A stretch of DNA of 8,801 nucleotides, from contig JACQHV010000025.1 in assembly GCA_016198885.1 (NCBI GenBank), positions 1 through 8,801 on the forward strand, read 5' to 3'. A program made the translations under genes and the position numbers. Shown piece after piece: positions 1 through 7,080 of the stretch. Source of the stretch: Gammaproteobacteria bacterium (GTDB taxonomy: Bacteria > Pseudomonadota > Gammaproteobacteria > Eutrophobiales > Eutrophobiaceae). How positions within the stretch are numbered: the stretch's first letter is position 1; each line of letters opens with the position of its first letter. A model generated the notes under the pieces. The model made no database searches and was not told the origin of the DNA. It saw nothing but the letters and a program-made list of their open reading frames with translations.

Positions 1-2
1 TA

Positions 3-635
3 ATCACAAAGATAACGCAGTCCGGTCAGGTGTTATTGGGATGGCTGGCTTATCTGCTTCTGATCCCGGTCGTCACATTTTATCTGCTCAGGGACTGGGA
101 TATCCTGGTTAACAAGATTCATGAGCTCATACCCAGTCAATATTCACAGCTGGTTACCCGGCTCGCCCGTGATTGTGATGATGTTCTGGCAGAATTTCTG
201 CGCGGTCAGCTGCTGGTCATGCTGGGACAGGGCATCATCTATTCCATAGGGCTATGGCTTGCCGGACTCGAGGTCGCGTTGCTGATCGGTATGCTGGCGG
301 GGCTGGTAAGTTTTGTACCCTACCTCGGGTTTATCGTCGGCATATCCGCTGCAGCAATCGCCGCTCTGGTGCAATTCAACGATGTTATTCATCTGGTGTA
401 TGTCATATTGGTATTCGGGATCGGACAGATGATTGAAGGTATGGTTTTATCTCCGTGGCTGGTAGGGGACCGGATCGGTTTGCATCCGGTCGCCGTGATC
501 TTTGCTGTGATGGCGGGCGGGCAGCTATTCGGATTTTTTGGAGTGCTGCTGGCATTACCTGTCGCTGCGGTTATTGTTGTGTTGTTGCGCCATCTTCGTA
601 GTCACTATCTGCAGAGCAGTTTTTACACGCCATGA
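3..635 (+). CDS. perM: AI-2E family transporter / PerM-like permease, 3' part (5' end outside window)
   Basis: The reading frame is open from the first bases of the window, so the gene is cut off at its 5' end; the GTG at 30 is an internal codon. The visible 210 residues are very hydrophobic, with several membrane spans. They show the C-terminal signature of the AI-2E/PerM (UPF0118) family: a polar stretch reading DVLAEFLRGQ, then LVSFVPYLG, then a segment with LVGDRIGLHPVAVIF, then a glycine-rich LFGFFGVLLALPVA helix. This is an inner-membrane protein; family members are proposed exporters or permeases (AI-2, Na+/H+ exchange), but the substrate here cannot be read from sequence. Its TGA overlaps the hda start codon (ATGA), so the two are translationally coupled and probably co-transcribed. 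The family call is secure; equating it with E. coli PerM rests on similarity and on the hda neighbourhood. Confidence 0.9.
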   Translation: MTKITQSGQVLLGWLAYLLLIPVVTFYLLRDWDILVNKIHELIPSQYSQLVTRLARDCDDVLAEFLRGQLLVMLGQGIIYSIGLWLAGLEVALLIGMLAGLVSFVPYLGFIVGISAAAIAALVQFNDVIHLVYVILVFGIGQMIEGMVLSPWLVGDRIGLHPVAVIFAVMAGGQLFGFFGVLLALPVAAVIVVLLRHLRSHYLQSSFYTP

Positions 636-1345
636 ACCGTATCGCCTCTGTACGAGGCCAGATCCCGCTTGCGATAGGCCAGAAAGAAAGACTTGATTTC
701 AATCTGTTTCTGCCGGGAGAGAACAGCGAAGCCTGTCAGAAGATTAAACGCATTGCGGCCGGGACGGACCGTGCAAATATCTATCTCTGGGGTCCGCCCG
801 GAAGCGGCAAGACCCATCTCCTGCAAGCCGCTTGTAAATCTGCCGGTGAAAATAATTGCAATGTTGCATATATTCCACTCGCCCAGCATGTTGATCTGGA
901 CACGCAACTGCTGGAAGGCCTGGATACGATGGATCTCATATGCATGGACGATATTGACAGGATCGCAGGACGCCTGGAATGGGAACAGCCATTGTTGCAT
1001 TTATATAATCGCATGCGCGATAAAGGTTGTTCCATACTGATGGTTGCGCATACCAGTCCGCAGGCAATCGGTTTTGAGTTAAAGGATCTCAAATCACGCA
1101 TGGCCTGGGATCTTGTTTATCATCTCAAGCCGCTTGATGACTACGACAAGATGAATTTATTACGCCTCAGGGCCAACGCGCGGGCATTTGAACTTCCGAA
1201 GGAAGTCGCTGAATATCTGGTCAAGCGGGTCAGACGCGACCTGCCGAGTCTGATCACATTACTGGATGAACTTGAGAGAGCGACACTTGCTGAACAGCGA
1301 AAACTTACAATCCCGTTTGTGAAATCCATGCTCAATGAGAAGTAA
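632..1345 (+). CDS. hda: DnaA regulatory inactivator Hda
   Basis: This is a 237-residue AAA+ protein related to the DnaA ATPase domain and close in length to E. coli Hda. Near the N-terminus, QIPLAI (residues 10-15) fits the short beta-clamp-binding motif that tethers Hda to DnaN. Walker A is GPPGSGKTH (54-62) and Walker B is LICMDDID (102-109). An arginine in SRMAW (R156) sits where the Hda arginine finger is expected. The C-terminus RKLTIPFVKSML matches E. coli Hda almost word for word. Hda bound to the DNA-loaded clamp stimulates ATP hydrolysis by DnaA (RIDA), preventing re-initiation of replication in the cytoplasm. The ATG lies inside the stop of the upstream permease gene (ATGA overlap), which fixes the start and implies translational coupling. 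Its presence points to Gammaproteobacteria or close relatives. Confidence 0.95.
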   Translation: MNRIASVRGQIPLAIGQKERLDFNLFLPGENSEACQKIKRIAAGTDRANIYLWGPPGSGKTHLLQAACKSAGENNCNVAYIPLAQHVDLDTQLLEGLDTMDLICMDDIDRIAGRLEWEQPLLHLYNRMRDKGCSILMVAHTSPQAIGFELKDLKSRMAWDLVYHLKPLDDYDKMNLLRLRANARAFELPKEVAEYLVKRVRRDLPSLITLLDELERATLAEQRKLTIPFVKSMLNEK

Positions 1346-1348
1346 ATC

Positions 1349-1375
1349 TGTCATTGCGACCGCAGGGAGAAATCC
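1349..1375. repeat. Possible fragment of a dispersed GTCATTGCG-type repeat
   Basis: Directly after hda, TGTCATTGCGACCGCAGGG followed by AGAAATCC resembles one end of the widespread GTCATTNCG...GAATCC dispersed repeat, and also the left end of the longer element at 2523-2672. No partner end is visible nearby, so at most this is a decayed half-element. The call rests on resemblance alone. Confidence 0.25.
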
Positions 1376-1425
1376 AGCTGTTCAGAAAACAAAAAATTGC
1401 GTAAACCGGAATTCCTCACCAGCTC

Positions 1426-1441
1426 CCTAGTATTCACTAGG
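1426..1441. terminator. Hairpin between convergent hda and wrbA
   Basis: CCTAGT-ATTC-ACTAGG forms a perfect 6-bp stem with a 4-base loop. Outer matching segments (ATTCC near 1411 and GGAAT near 1451) could extend it with interruptions. It lies in the 133-base gap between two converging genes, where a bidirectional terminator would be expected. No T-tract follows on either strand, so it is not a textbook intrinsic terminator. Termination is inferred from position only. Confidence 0.3.
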
Positions 1442-1478
1442 ACAGGGTTCGGAATGAAATTGTATTTTGTAAGATGTG

Positions 1479-2084
1479 TTACGTCTTTCTCCCTCTTTCC
1501 AGGTCAAGCGCCGTCTCCGCCAGCCGTTTACCCAGAGAAATACATAATTGTTTTTCATCTGTAGTTAGTTCCTGATCACTTTTTTGTCCTGCGGTGTGGC
1601 TTGGGCCGTAAGGAGTGCCACCACTTTTTGTATTCATCAGTTCCGGCACGTCATAGGGTATGCCAACGATCATCATGCCGTGATGTAACAGTGGCAGCAT
1701 CATGGACAACAAGGTAGTTTCCTGTCCGCCATGAAGACTTGTGGTGGAAGTAAAAACGGCGGCGGGTTTGCCGATGAGTTTGCCTGATAACCAGATATCA
1801 CCGGTGCTGTCGAGAAAATATTTCAGCGGTGCCGCCATATTTCCAAAACGTGTCGGGCTGCCCAACGCAAGGGCGGCACATTCAACAAGGTCCTCATGGG
1901 AAACATAGGGAGGACCGGTCTCGGGTATTTCATCTTCGCTCTTTTCACACACTGTTGAGACCGGCGGGACGGTACGCAACCGCGCCGTGCAACCTGCAAC
2001 TGATTCAACACCGTGGGCAATCTGCTGTGCCATTTTGGCAACGTTCCCGAAGCGGCTGTAATAGAGAACAAGTATTTCAGGCAT
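1479..2084 (-). CDS. wrbA: WrbA-type NAD(P)H:quinone oxidoreductase (flavodoxin fold)
   Basis: The 201-residue protein starts MPEILVLYYSRFGNVAKMA, the first strand and FMN-phosphate-binding loop of a flavodoxin fold. It carries the WrbA-family segment SPTRFGNM (76-83), a TSLHGGQETT loop (about 115-124) and LLHHGMMIVGIPY (132-144). GGTPYGPSHTAG (155-166) corresponds to the GGTPYG segment of E. coli WrbA. WrbA proteins are FMN-dependent, usually tetrameric and cytoplasmic, reducing quinones by two electrons to avoid semiquinone radicals. The phosphate loop has SRFGNV where E. coli WrbA has SMYGHI, a variation usual for the family. The ATG at 2084 is preceded by GGAGA with suitable spacing. It lies 2 bases after the arsC stop, so the two genes form an operon with arsC first. 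Confidence 0.93.
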   Translation of the reverse strand: MPEILVLYYSRFGNVAKMAQQIAHGVESVAGCTARLRTVPPVSTVCEKSEDEIPETGPPYVSHEDLVECAALALGSPTRFGNMAAPLKYFLDSTGDIWLSGKLIGKPAAVFTSTTSLHGGQETTLLSMMLPLLHHGMMIVGIPYDVPELMNTKSGGTPYGPSHTAGQKSDQELTTDEKQLCISLGKRLAETALDLERGRKT

Positions 2085-2086
2085 AC

Positions 2087-2434
2087 CTAAAGTATCTCCA
2101 GAACGTTTTCAGGCGGCCGGCCAATCACCGCCTTGCCATTCGCAAGCACGATGGGACGTTCAATCAGCACAGGATGTTTTAACATGGCAGAAATCAATGC
2201 ATCGGTACTCAGGGTTTCATCATCAAGTCTTGCTTTTTTGTATGCGCCCTCTTTTTTGCGCATCAATTCCCGTGGTGTGAGTTTGAGCAACCGCAATATT
2301 TTTTTCAGTGTTATCTTATCCGGTGGAGTATTCAGGTATTCGATGATCTCCGGCTCGATGCCCAGTGATCGTAATAATTCCAGTGTTTGTCTTGATTTTG
2401 AACAGCGTGGATTGTGGTATATGGTGACACGCAT
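2087..2434 (-). CDS. arsC: ArsC-family reductase (YfgD type, glutaredoxin-like arsenate reductase)
   Basis: This is a 115-residue thioredoxin-fold protein of the ArsC/Spx superfamily. It has the active-site segment YHNPRCSKSR near the N-terminus, with the catalytic cysteine in the position used by ArsC. Near the C-terminus it carries RPIV and the signature VIGRPPENVLEIL. The match to E. coli YfgD is very close over the whole length. Classical members use glutathione/glutaredoxin to reduce arsenate to arsenite; YfgD-type genes sit outside ars operons and their true substrate is less certain, so the arsenate role is inferred from family. I chose the ATG at 2434, which follows GAGA by 6 bases; an in-frame TTG at 2446 would add four residues but has no clear ribosome site. 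Only 2 bases separate it from wrbA downstream. No ars genes (arsB, arsR) are in view. Confidence 0.88.
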   Translation of the reverse strand: MRVTIYHNPRCSKSRQTLELLRSLGIEPEIIEYLNTPPDKITLKKILRLLKLTPRELMRKKEGAYKKARLDDETLSTDALISAMLKHPVLIERPIVLANGKAVIGRPPENVLEIL

Positions 2435-2522
2435 GACATGTCTCAATTATTGTAAATAATACAAATTCTAACTGCTGTGGCAGTAATATGGGAAGCAATT
2501 AACTGAAGAGTAACAGCTCAGT

Positions 2523-2672
2523 TTGTCATTCCGGGGAGCGTCAGTGACGAGGAATCCTTTTCTCGACCATAGGGAGAGATCTCCATAAGATCCACACTCT
2601 GTTCGGGACGCCTACAGCGGATTTCTCGCAAGCTCCGTTACCTTTGGTTCTGTACCGGGTTCGAAATGACAA
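2523..2672. repeat. MITE-like dispersed repeat with terminal inverted repeats
   Basis: The left end TTGTCATTCCGG (2523-2534) is matched in reverse complement by TCGAAATGACAA (2661-2672), an imperfect terminal inverted repeat about 150 bases across. Inside are further repeat-like pieces: GAGCGTCAGTGACGAGGAATCC after the left end is split here as GAGCGTCAGTGACG then AGGAATCC, plus a GAGATCTC palindrome near 2576-2583 and CCGGGT just inside the right end. It has no reading frame worth calling. This is the layout of small non-autonomous or extragenic palindromic elements that are common in intergenic DNA of proteobacteria. It fills most of the 319-base gap between arsC and yihY. No target-site duplication was clear by eye. 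Confidence 0.5.
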
Positions 2673-2701
2673 TAGGCAGGTAAAAAGAAACATGGAGCAA
2701 A

Positions 2702-2729
2702 CTGAGCCACTACCAACTAAAGATATAAT
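2702..2729 (+). promoter_or_regulatory. Candidate sigma-70 promoter of yihY
   Basis: A perfect -10 hexamer TATAAT lies at 2724-2729. The best -35 candidate is weak, CTGAGC at 2702-2707 with a 16-base spacer (3 of 6). Transcription would begin near 2736 and give a leader of about 18 bases before the yihY start. The promoter is placed just after the repeat element, not within it. Confidence 0.5.
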
Positions 2730-2753
2730 GGTTACGGAAAATTTACGGGATTT

Positions 2754-3632
2754 ATGGATGTGAAGATAAGAACTTTAACATTAATCCACTCAGCAATATT
2801 CTGGTTTTTTGATTTCACCAGGTATTTGTTCCGGCAATTTCTGGCCGAACGCGGACTGCAGACCGCGTCTTCACTTGCCTATACAACACTCCTGTCCATA
2901 GTTCCACTGGTCGGCGTGATGTTCAGTTTCTTCAGCCATTTGCCGGTGTTCAAGGATATCAGTGAGATTTTGCAGGAATTTGTATTCAGTAATTTTGTCC
3001 CTGCGTTCGGTCAGACAGTTCGGGAATATCTGATCAGTTTTTCCGTCAAGGCATCGCAATTGACGACAACCGGGATCATTATTTTAGTAGTGATTGCACT
3101 TTTGCTGATGGCAACAATCGACAGCGCCCTGAACCATATCTGGAAAGTTGTCAGGAAACGAAAACCTGTTGTCAGGTTTTTTATTTATCTGGCAATCCTG
3201 ACGCTGGGGCCCGTATTAATAGGGACCGGTTTTTATTCAACATCCTATCTGCTTACGCTGCCCGTTGTTGATACTGTAGATGTGACATTGCAGTTCAAGG
3301 CCAGATTGCTTGTATTCATGCCGTTCTTTACAACAAGCATCGCATTTACCCTGTTATATATTCTTGTTCCCAATTGTTATGTCAATCGTCGTAACGCCGT
3401 TATTGGCGGTGTAACTGCGGCTTTGATGTTTGAAGCCGCCAAATACATGTTCGGAATTTATGTCAGAGCTGTACCGGCTTATGAAATGATCTATGGCGCG
3501 CTTGCAGTCATACCCATGTTTCTTGTCTGGATCTATCTTTCCTGGCTGATTGTCCTACTGGGCGCACAGATTGCCTATAGTCTGTCGGTCTTTCGGCAGG
3601 AAAGGCAGAGATTGGTGAATGGTGAATGGTGA
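2754..3632 (+). CDS. yihY: YihY/BrkB family inner-membrane protein (formerly 'ribonuclease BN')
   Basis: The 292-residue polytopic membrane protein has about six hydrophobic spans. An N-terminal amphipathic region is followed by the family hallmark QTASSLAYTTLLSIVPLVGV (residues 41-60). Then come a long helix around 105-120 with LLLMATIDSALNHIW, a KRKPVVRFFIYLAILTLGP segment, and a C-terminal pair of spans with AVIPMFLVWIYLSWLIVLLG. The family was once annotated as RNase BN by mistake; the real role of YihY/BrkB proteins is unsettled, and they are presumed transporters or envelope proteins. The ATG at 2754 follows GGGA by only 3 bases, so the GTG two codons later remains possible. A promoter with perfect TATAAT lies upstream. 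The last five residues (VNGEW) and the stop are encoded by a GGTGAAT repeat that forms one arm of the palindrome at 3614-3676. Confidence 0.9.
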   Translation: MDVKIRTLTLIHSAIFWFFDFTRYLFRQFLAERGLQTASSLAYTTLLSIVPLVGVMFSFFSHLPVFKDISEILQEFVFSNFVPAFGQTVREYLISFSVKASQLTTTGIIILVVIALLLMATIDSALNHIWKVVRKRKPVVRFFIYLAILTLGPVLIGTGFYSTSYLLTLPVVDTVDVTLQFKARLLVFMPFFTTSIAFTLLYILVPNCYVNRRNAVIGGVTAALMFEAAKYMFGIYVRAVPAYEMIYGALAVIPMFLVWIYLSWLIVLLGAQIAYSLSVFRQERQRLVNGEW

Positions 3633-3676
3633 GTAGTGATTAGTTACCAATCACCAATCACTAATCACCAGTCACT
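3614..3676. repeat. Imperfect palindrome of GGTGAAT repeats spanning two convergent gene ends; possible bidirectional terminator
   Basis: The left arm 3614-3645 begins GGTGAAT GGTGAAT GGTGA and continues into GTAGTGATTAGT. The right arm 3645-3676 is its imperfect reverse complement, with about 24 of 32 positions matching and the centre near 3645. It contains the stop codons of both flanking genes: TGG TGA ends yihY on the plus strand and, mirrored, TGG TGA ends the PilZ-like gene on the minus strand. Position suggests a terminator working in both directions, although no T-tract follows. The arms are themselves short tandem repeats, so this may be a dispersed element. Confidence 0.6.
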
Positions 3677-5266
3677 CGCCTTACAGTTGAATTGATCGAA
3701 ACCAACGGTTGATTCAATCAGCCTGTCTGCACTTACTCTGTATTGTTTATTATTAAAGTCGATCTCGAATTCCCCGTCCGCTGCATAAAGGCCCTTACCG
3801 GTTACGATGGATAGCTCTTTTTCCTGCGCCGGATTCCCCGTCAGAAAGGCGCGCTTGAATTCGCCATCGGATTCGCTACCGTTGCTCACACGGATTGCCG
3901 CGGGATAAATCCTGTTGGCGATGGTTTGTATCCCGGCCTTATAGATTTTGTTCTGGCTGATCAATAACCAGCGCAATGATCCGATCTTCCACTCATTTTG
4001 CGATTTGCCCGCTCCATTCATACTGAATCCAACCAGATCACCAACCCGGATTCCATTACCGGGTTTGCTGTCCCGTATTATTGCAATACCGCCTGCGCTT
4101 GTATTGACCAGATTCCATGTTTCCAGTGTGTAACGCACTGTCTTGTCGCTGTCATCATTACGTTGATTATCAACAGAGATGTCACTTTCATGGGGGCTTT
4201 GGTTGATGAAATCCCGCTGGTGATTGATATGAAAATAAGTCGAATTTAATCCATGTGTCAGATTTAAACTGCCTTTACCTGGTTGGCGCGGGAAATACCG
4301 TTTGGTAGGCAATCCCCACACCTTGTGCATGATCCCGAGTAAAGATTTTACGTAATAGGGGGAAAGCACAAGAGATCCATCCTGGTCATCCTTTGAGTCG
4401 GGCTTGTCCAGGTGTTTTTGTACGATGGTCCTCAATGTATTCGCATCAATCAACCGGTGATGTTCAGTGGCTTTGTCTTTATCAAACTTTTCATATGAAA
4501 CCGGACGAAAATCGCTGTTCAAACAAACCACAAAGTAACCTGAAGGATTATCAACCTGTGCAAACGGCCGTATCTCTGCATGCTCTGCCCAGGTGTTAAG
4601 TTGATCGTAAATCTCCCAGATCGCACCAAAGGGCAGATGATTGGGATCGGCGAGCGATGCCAGTACGATCTGTTTATAGGCATGTTCAATGGATACAGGG
4701 ATGACTTTCTTGCTGATACTAAACGGTTTGATCGGGGTCTTGTGCTGGTTGGTGCCTTCTGCAAACTGGTAAAGAAAATTCAGTTCCTGCCAGACATTTT
4801 TAGGAATGGGGGCATACTCAAGAAAACTGAAGATCAGTGCATGTGATATATAGTTCATGGCCATCAGGATGGCCTGCAGGGGGAATTTATTCTGCCCCCA
4901 CAAACTCTTGTGGCTCAGGGCCTCATCAACGGCCCGCCTGCTTCCGCGTGCCATTCCGACCGCAAGGTGCTTCATGTTCTCAAGCTGATCCTGCATGGTC
5001 TGGATGCTCTGCAGGGTATGGTGCGCGCCGGCCCGGATCTGGGAGTCCAGGTAATATTGGTAAGGCCGGTTATACAGACTGATTAACTCCAGACGCTGCG
5101 GAAATTTCATTGACATCTGATTGGTTGCATCAATGGCTTCACGCATCAGCCGGCTGGTGTTTTGAAAATCAATATAAGGCAGTGAATCCAGCCATTCCTC
5201 AACATACATGGGGCGGGTTTCAATCTCCTGCCCGTGCATGGGTAATTGATGAAGTTGGACCGCCAT
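3665..5266 (-). CDS. Uncharacterised 533-residue cytoplasmic protein with C-terminal PilZ-like domain
   Basis: I do not recognise the full-length family. There is no signal peptide or clear membrane span. Residues 1-180 look helical, with QLENMKHLAVGMARGSRRAV around 94-113 and an aromatic-rich segment to about 170. The middle (180-320) is mixed. The C-terminal third looks beta-rich. RYFPR (323-327) fits the RxxxR arm of a c-di-GMP-binding PilZ domain, and NTSAGG (388-393) in WNLVNTSAGGIAII fits its [D/N]xSxxG motif. A strand pair with GDLVGF and WKIGSLRWL then completes a barrel-like unit to about 455. The two motifs are about 60 residues apart instead of the usual 20-30, with a polar insert (350-378), so ligand binding is uncertain. 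ATG at 5266 follows GGGGGGA with good spacing. The last residues SDW and the stop lie in the palindrome shared with yihY. Confidence 0.7.
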   Translation of the reverse strand: MAVQLHQLPMHGQEIETRPMYVEEWLDSLPYIDFQNTSRLMREAIDATNQMSMKFPQRLELISLYNRPYQYYLDSQIRAGAHHTLQSIQTMQDQLENMKHLAVGMARGSRRAVDEALSHKSLWGQNKFPLQAILMAMNYISHALIFSFLEYAPIPKNVWQELNFLYQFAEGTNQHKTPIKPFSISKKVIPVSIEHAYKQIVLASLADPNHLPFGAIWEIYDQLNTWAEHAEIRPFAQVDNPSGYFVVCLNSDFRPVSYEKFDKDKATEHHRLIDANTLRTIVQKHLDKPDSKDDQDGSLVLSPYYVKSLLGIMHKVWGLPTKRYFPRQPGKGSLNLTHGLNSTYFHINHQRDFINQSPHESDISVDNQRNDDSDKTVRYTLETWNLVNTSAGGIAIIRDSKPGNGIRVGDLVGFSMNGAGKSQNEWKIGSLRWLLISQNKIYKAGIQTIANRIYPAAIRVSNGSESDGEFKRAFLTGNPAQEKELSIVTGKGLYAADGEFEIDFNNKQYRVSADRLIESTVGFDQFNCKASDW

Positions 5267-5371
5267 CTTGTCCCCCCGGTAAAGATGCCCGAATCCCCAT
5301 TTAAAGAGGATTGAAGTAGTTGTGATGTCCCTGGAAAATTATAAGTACCGCAGCCCTTGCAGGCGGCGGTC

Positions 5372-5401
5372 TTGTCCCCCAACAGTGCTATTAAATATAC
5401 T
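5372..5401 (+). promoter_or_regulatory. Candidate promoter of acyP
   Basis: A -10-like TATACT at 5396-5401 pairs with a -35-like TTGTCC at 5372-5377 across an 18-base spacer. Transcription would start at about 5408, essentially on the acyP ATG at 5410. That agrees with the absence of a Shine-Dalgarno sequence and would make the message leaderless or nearly so. The assignment is by hexamer match only. Confidence 0.35.
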
Positions 5402-5409
5402 ATTTTCCT

Positions 5410-5679
5410 ATGAAACAAACCATACATTGCTACGTTTCCGGCCGGGTACAGGGGGTCTGTTTCCGCATGGAGACGCGTGAACAGGCTGCACTGTTTGGTG
5501 TCACGGGCTGGGTGCGTAATCTTGCCGATGGCCGGGTTGAAGTATTTGCCTGTGGTGATAAGGAAAAACTGGATCACCTGTATGAATGGTTAAAGGTCGG
5601 ACCGGAGATGGCGCGCGTGCTGGATGTTGAAATTGAGGTACTGGAATATCAGGAGTTTGATCGGTTTTCGGTACGGTGA
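5410..5679 (+). CDS. acyP: Acylphosphatase
   Basis: This is a complete 89-residue protein of typical family length. The substrate-binding loop is GRVQGVCFR (11-19), whose arginine R19 binds the phosphate. GVTGWVRNLADGRVEV (30-45) contains the catalytic asparagine N37. The C-terminus has GPEMARVLDVE and ends EFDRFSVR, as is usual. The enzyme hydrolyses the carboxyl-phosphate bond of acyl phosphates such as acetyl phosphate in the cytoplasm; its physiological role in bacteria is poorly known. No Shine-Dalgarno sequence is visible before the ATG, and a candidate promoter places the transcript start almost at the ATG. It is divergent from the PilZ-like gene and convergent with hipA, whose stop is 59 bases away. 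A second, truncated acylphosphatase sequence lies beyond hipBA at 7540-7674. Confidence 0.95.
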   Translation: MKQTIHCYVSGRVQGVCFRMETREQAALFGVTGWVRNLADGRVEVFACGDKEKLDHLYEWLKVGPEMARVLDVEIEVLEYQEFDRFSVR

Positions 5680-5701
5680 AGTCATGCATTCTGAATAATT
5701 T

Positions 5702-5734
5702 AATTGAATTCAATTTACAGGTACTTAATTAAGT
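5702..5734. repeat. Two AT-rich palindromes between convergent acyP and hipA
   Basis: AATTGAATTCAATT (5702-5715) is a perfect 14-base palindrome and ACTTAATTAAGT (5723-5734) a perfect 12-base one, 7 bases apart. Having no loops, they are not typical terminator hairpins. They occupy the short gap where the accessory region begins, so they may be remnants of a junction or binding sites. Function is unknown, and AT-rich palindromes of this size can arise by chance. Confidence 0.3.
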
Positions 5735-5738
5735 GCTT

Positions 5739-7061
5739 TTATGACAATTTATCACATGCTTTTTTGAGCCCGTTTAATATTGGATCCGATACAGTAGCAG
5801 GAAATTTGTTTGGCAAGCGTTTTGAAATATCATCTATAACTTTTGGGGTTTGAACAACAAGTTCTTCAATTAAAGTATTAATATCGCTTTTAAAGTTACA
5901 AAGCTCTGCAGTTAATTCCCAATGATGTCTTGATATCTTGGACCAGTGATAATGATGGTTTTTTCCGGTAACAGCCATTGCCATCTTTGCTTTTTCCTGA
6001 GCGAGTTGATTTTTCCTATGACCTAGAATGGGATAAGCTGAAATTACATCATAGAGTGGTGTTAAAGTGAATCTGCCTTGTGGCTTGATGAATATGCTGA
6101 AGTTTTTAGCATGACTATCAATCGCACATAACATCCAGGAGATGATTTGAGATTTAAAAAAAATTCTTCTGTCTGTCTGTGCATTTTGTGATCCCATCAG
6201 AACCGACATAATAGTTTCCATACCCGGTCCGCCATCTGCTTCGTATTTGTTGCCCGGTGGAGTGCCGGTGACCTGACAGAAATCTTCCTGGAGTATTCTC
6301 ATCCACCATTTGGAATCCTCCGCAAGTGCCCTGTCGAAACGCTCCACCACCAGTACACGCTGATCCTCAAACTGCATCAATTTACTTTTCGCAGTCTCAA
6401 GTCCAAACGCCTCCAGAATTTGCAGACAAAGCCATTCATTTTCTATGGATGTGGACAGATCTATTTGCGCAGTCCCAACCCGGCTCAACGGCAATTTGAA
6501 AATATGAGTAGTCGGTGTGGCATTAACCGGAATATGCCATTTACCTTTGTGTAATAGAAATGCAGTTTTTTCTTGTGCTCCGGCTATGGAAATCCGGAAT
6601 TCATCTTCGTTTTTCTGTCCTAATACAGGAGTGGAAACCGTAGCGCGTAATCTGTCGGCAATATCGCTTTCTGGTAATGGCCTGCCTTCAATTGAATAGA
6701 TATTTTTGGGTTCCTGATCAGAGGGCAAGATCTGTATCGCGCCGACGCAATCACGCCCGACTTCACTTAACAGATCAAAAACCGATGATGATGCATTACC
6801 AAACCTTGCCTGGATCCGTTTTCGTATGGTCTCGCTGTCCGGCAACAGATTATCAAACCAGGATTCAACAACTTCACCTTTATAAGGTACATCCGGCGGT
6901 TGTAACGGCATGGAAAGCGAAATTGGCCGCGTCAATTCATGCGCAAGCCATTTTTCATCATATCGAAACTCATGCTTTCCTTGTGATGTAATGTTCCAAT
7001 TACCCACTATTGCACCATTCATCCAGATATTCAGGTGGCGTGTTTTTGATTTTCGGCCCAC
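5739..7061 (-). CDS. hipA: HipA-family serine/threonine kinase toxin
   Basis: The 440-residue protein aligns along its whole length with E. coli HipA. The N-terminal subdomain has ARPISLS-like TRPISLSMPLQ (45-54) and WFDNLLPDS (68-76). FDLLSEVGRDCVGA follows (95-108). ISIAGAQEKTA (157-167) holds the serine (S158) equivalent to the autophosphorylated S150, and THIFKLP (185-191) the ATP-binding lysine. The core continues with VERFDR (239-244), QEDFCQ (258-263) and YEADGGPG (273-280). The catalytic aspartate lies in AIDSHAKNFS (D315) and the metal-binding one in LTPLYDVIS (D338). HipA phosphorylates glutamyl-tRNA synthetase in E. coli, stalling translation and producing persistence; that target is inferred here. 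All key residues are present, so it should be active. Translation starts at GTG 7061, preceded by AAGGA 7 bases upstream, 19 bases after hipB. Confidence 0.95.
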   Translation of the reverse strand: MGRKSKTRHLNIWMNGAIVGNWNITSQGKHEFRYDEKWLAHELTRPISLSMPLQPPDVPYKGEVVESWFDNLLPDSETIRKRIQARFGNASSSVFDLLSEVGRDCVGAIQILPSDQEPKNIYSIEGRPLPESDIADRLRATVSTPVLGQKNEDEFRISIAGAQEKTAFLLHKGKWHIPVNATPTTHIFKLPLSRVGTAQIDLSTSIENEWLCLQILEAFGLETAKSKLMQFEDQRVLVVERFDRALAEDSKWWMRILQEDFCQVTGTPPGNKYEADGGPGMETIMSVLMGSQNAQTDRRIFFKSQIISWMLCAIDSHAKNFSIFIKPQGRFTLTPLYDVISAYPILGHRKNQLAQEKAKMAMAVTGKNHHYHWSKISRHHWELTAELCNFKSDINTLIEELVVQTPKVIDDISKRLPNKFPATVSDPILNGLKKACDKLS

Positions 7062-7080
7062 GGGTTATTCCTTTTTCAGA

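Noticed and set aside
623..1101. Minus-strand frames opposite hda
   Set aside because: The plus-strand frame is clearly Hda with all AAA+ motifs; the antisense frames have no recognisable features.
2447..2522. Promoter of the arsC-wrbA operon
   Set aside because: A TATTAT at a plausible place and a small ACTGC/GCAGT hairpin are present, but no acceptable -35 partner was found, so no promoter is called.
5702..5734. Intrinsic terminator between acyP and hipA
   Set aside because: The palindromes have no loop, are AT-rich and would form weak stems. They are reported only as palindromes.
5739..7061. HipA as an inactive toxin because the catalytic loop reads DSHAKN where E. coli has DGHAKN
   Set aside because: The residue after the catalytic aspartate varies between HipA proteins; the aspartates, the ATP lysine and the phosphorylatable serine are all present, so there is no reason to call it dead.
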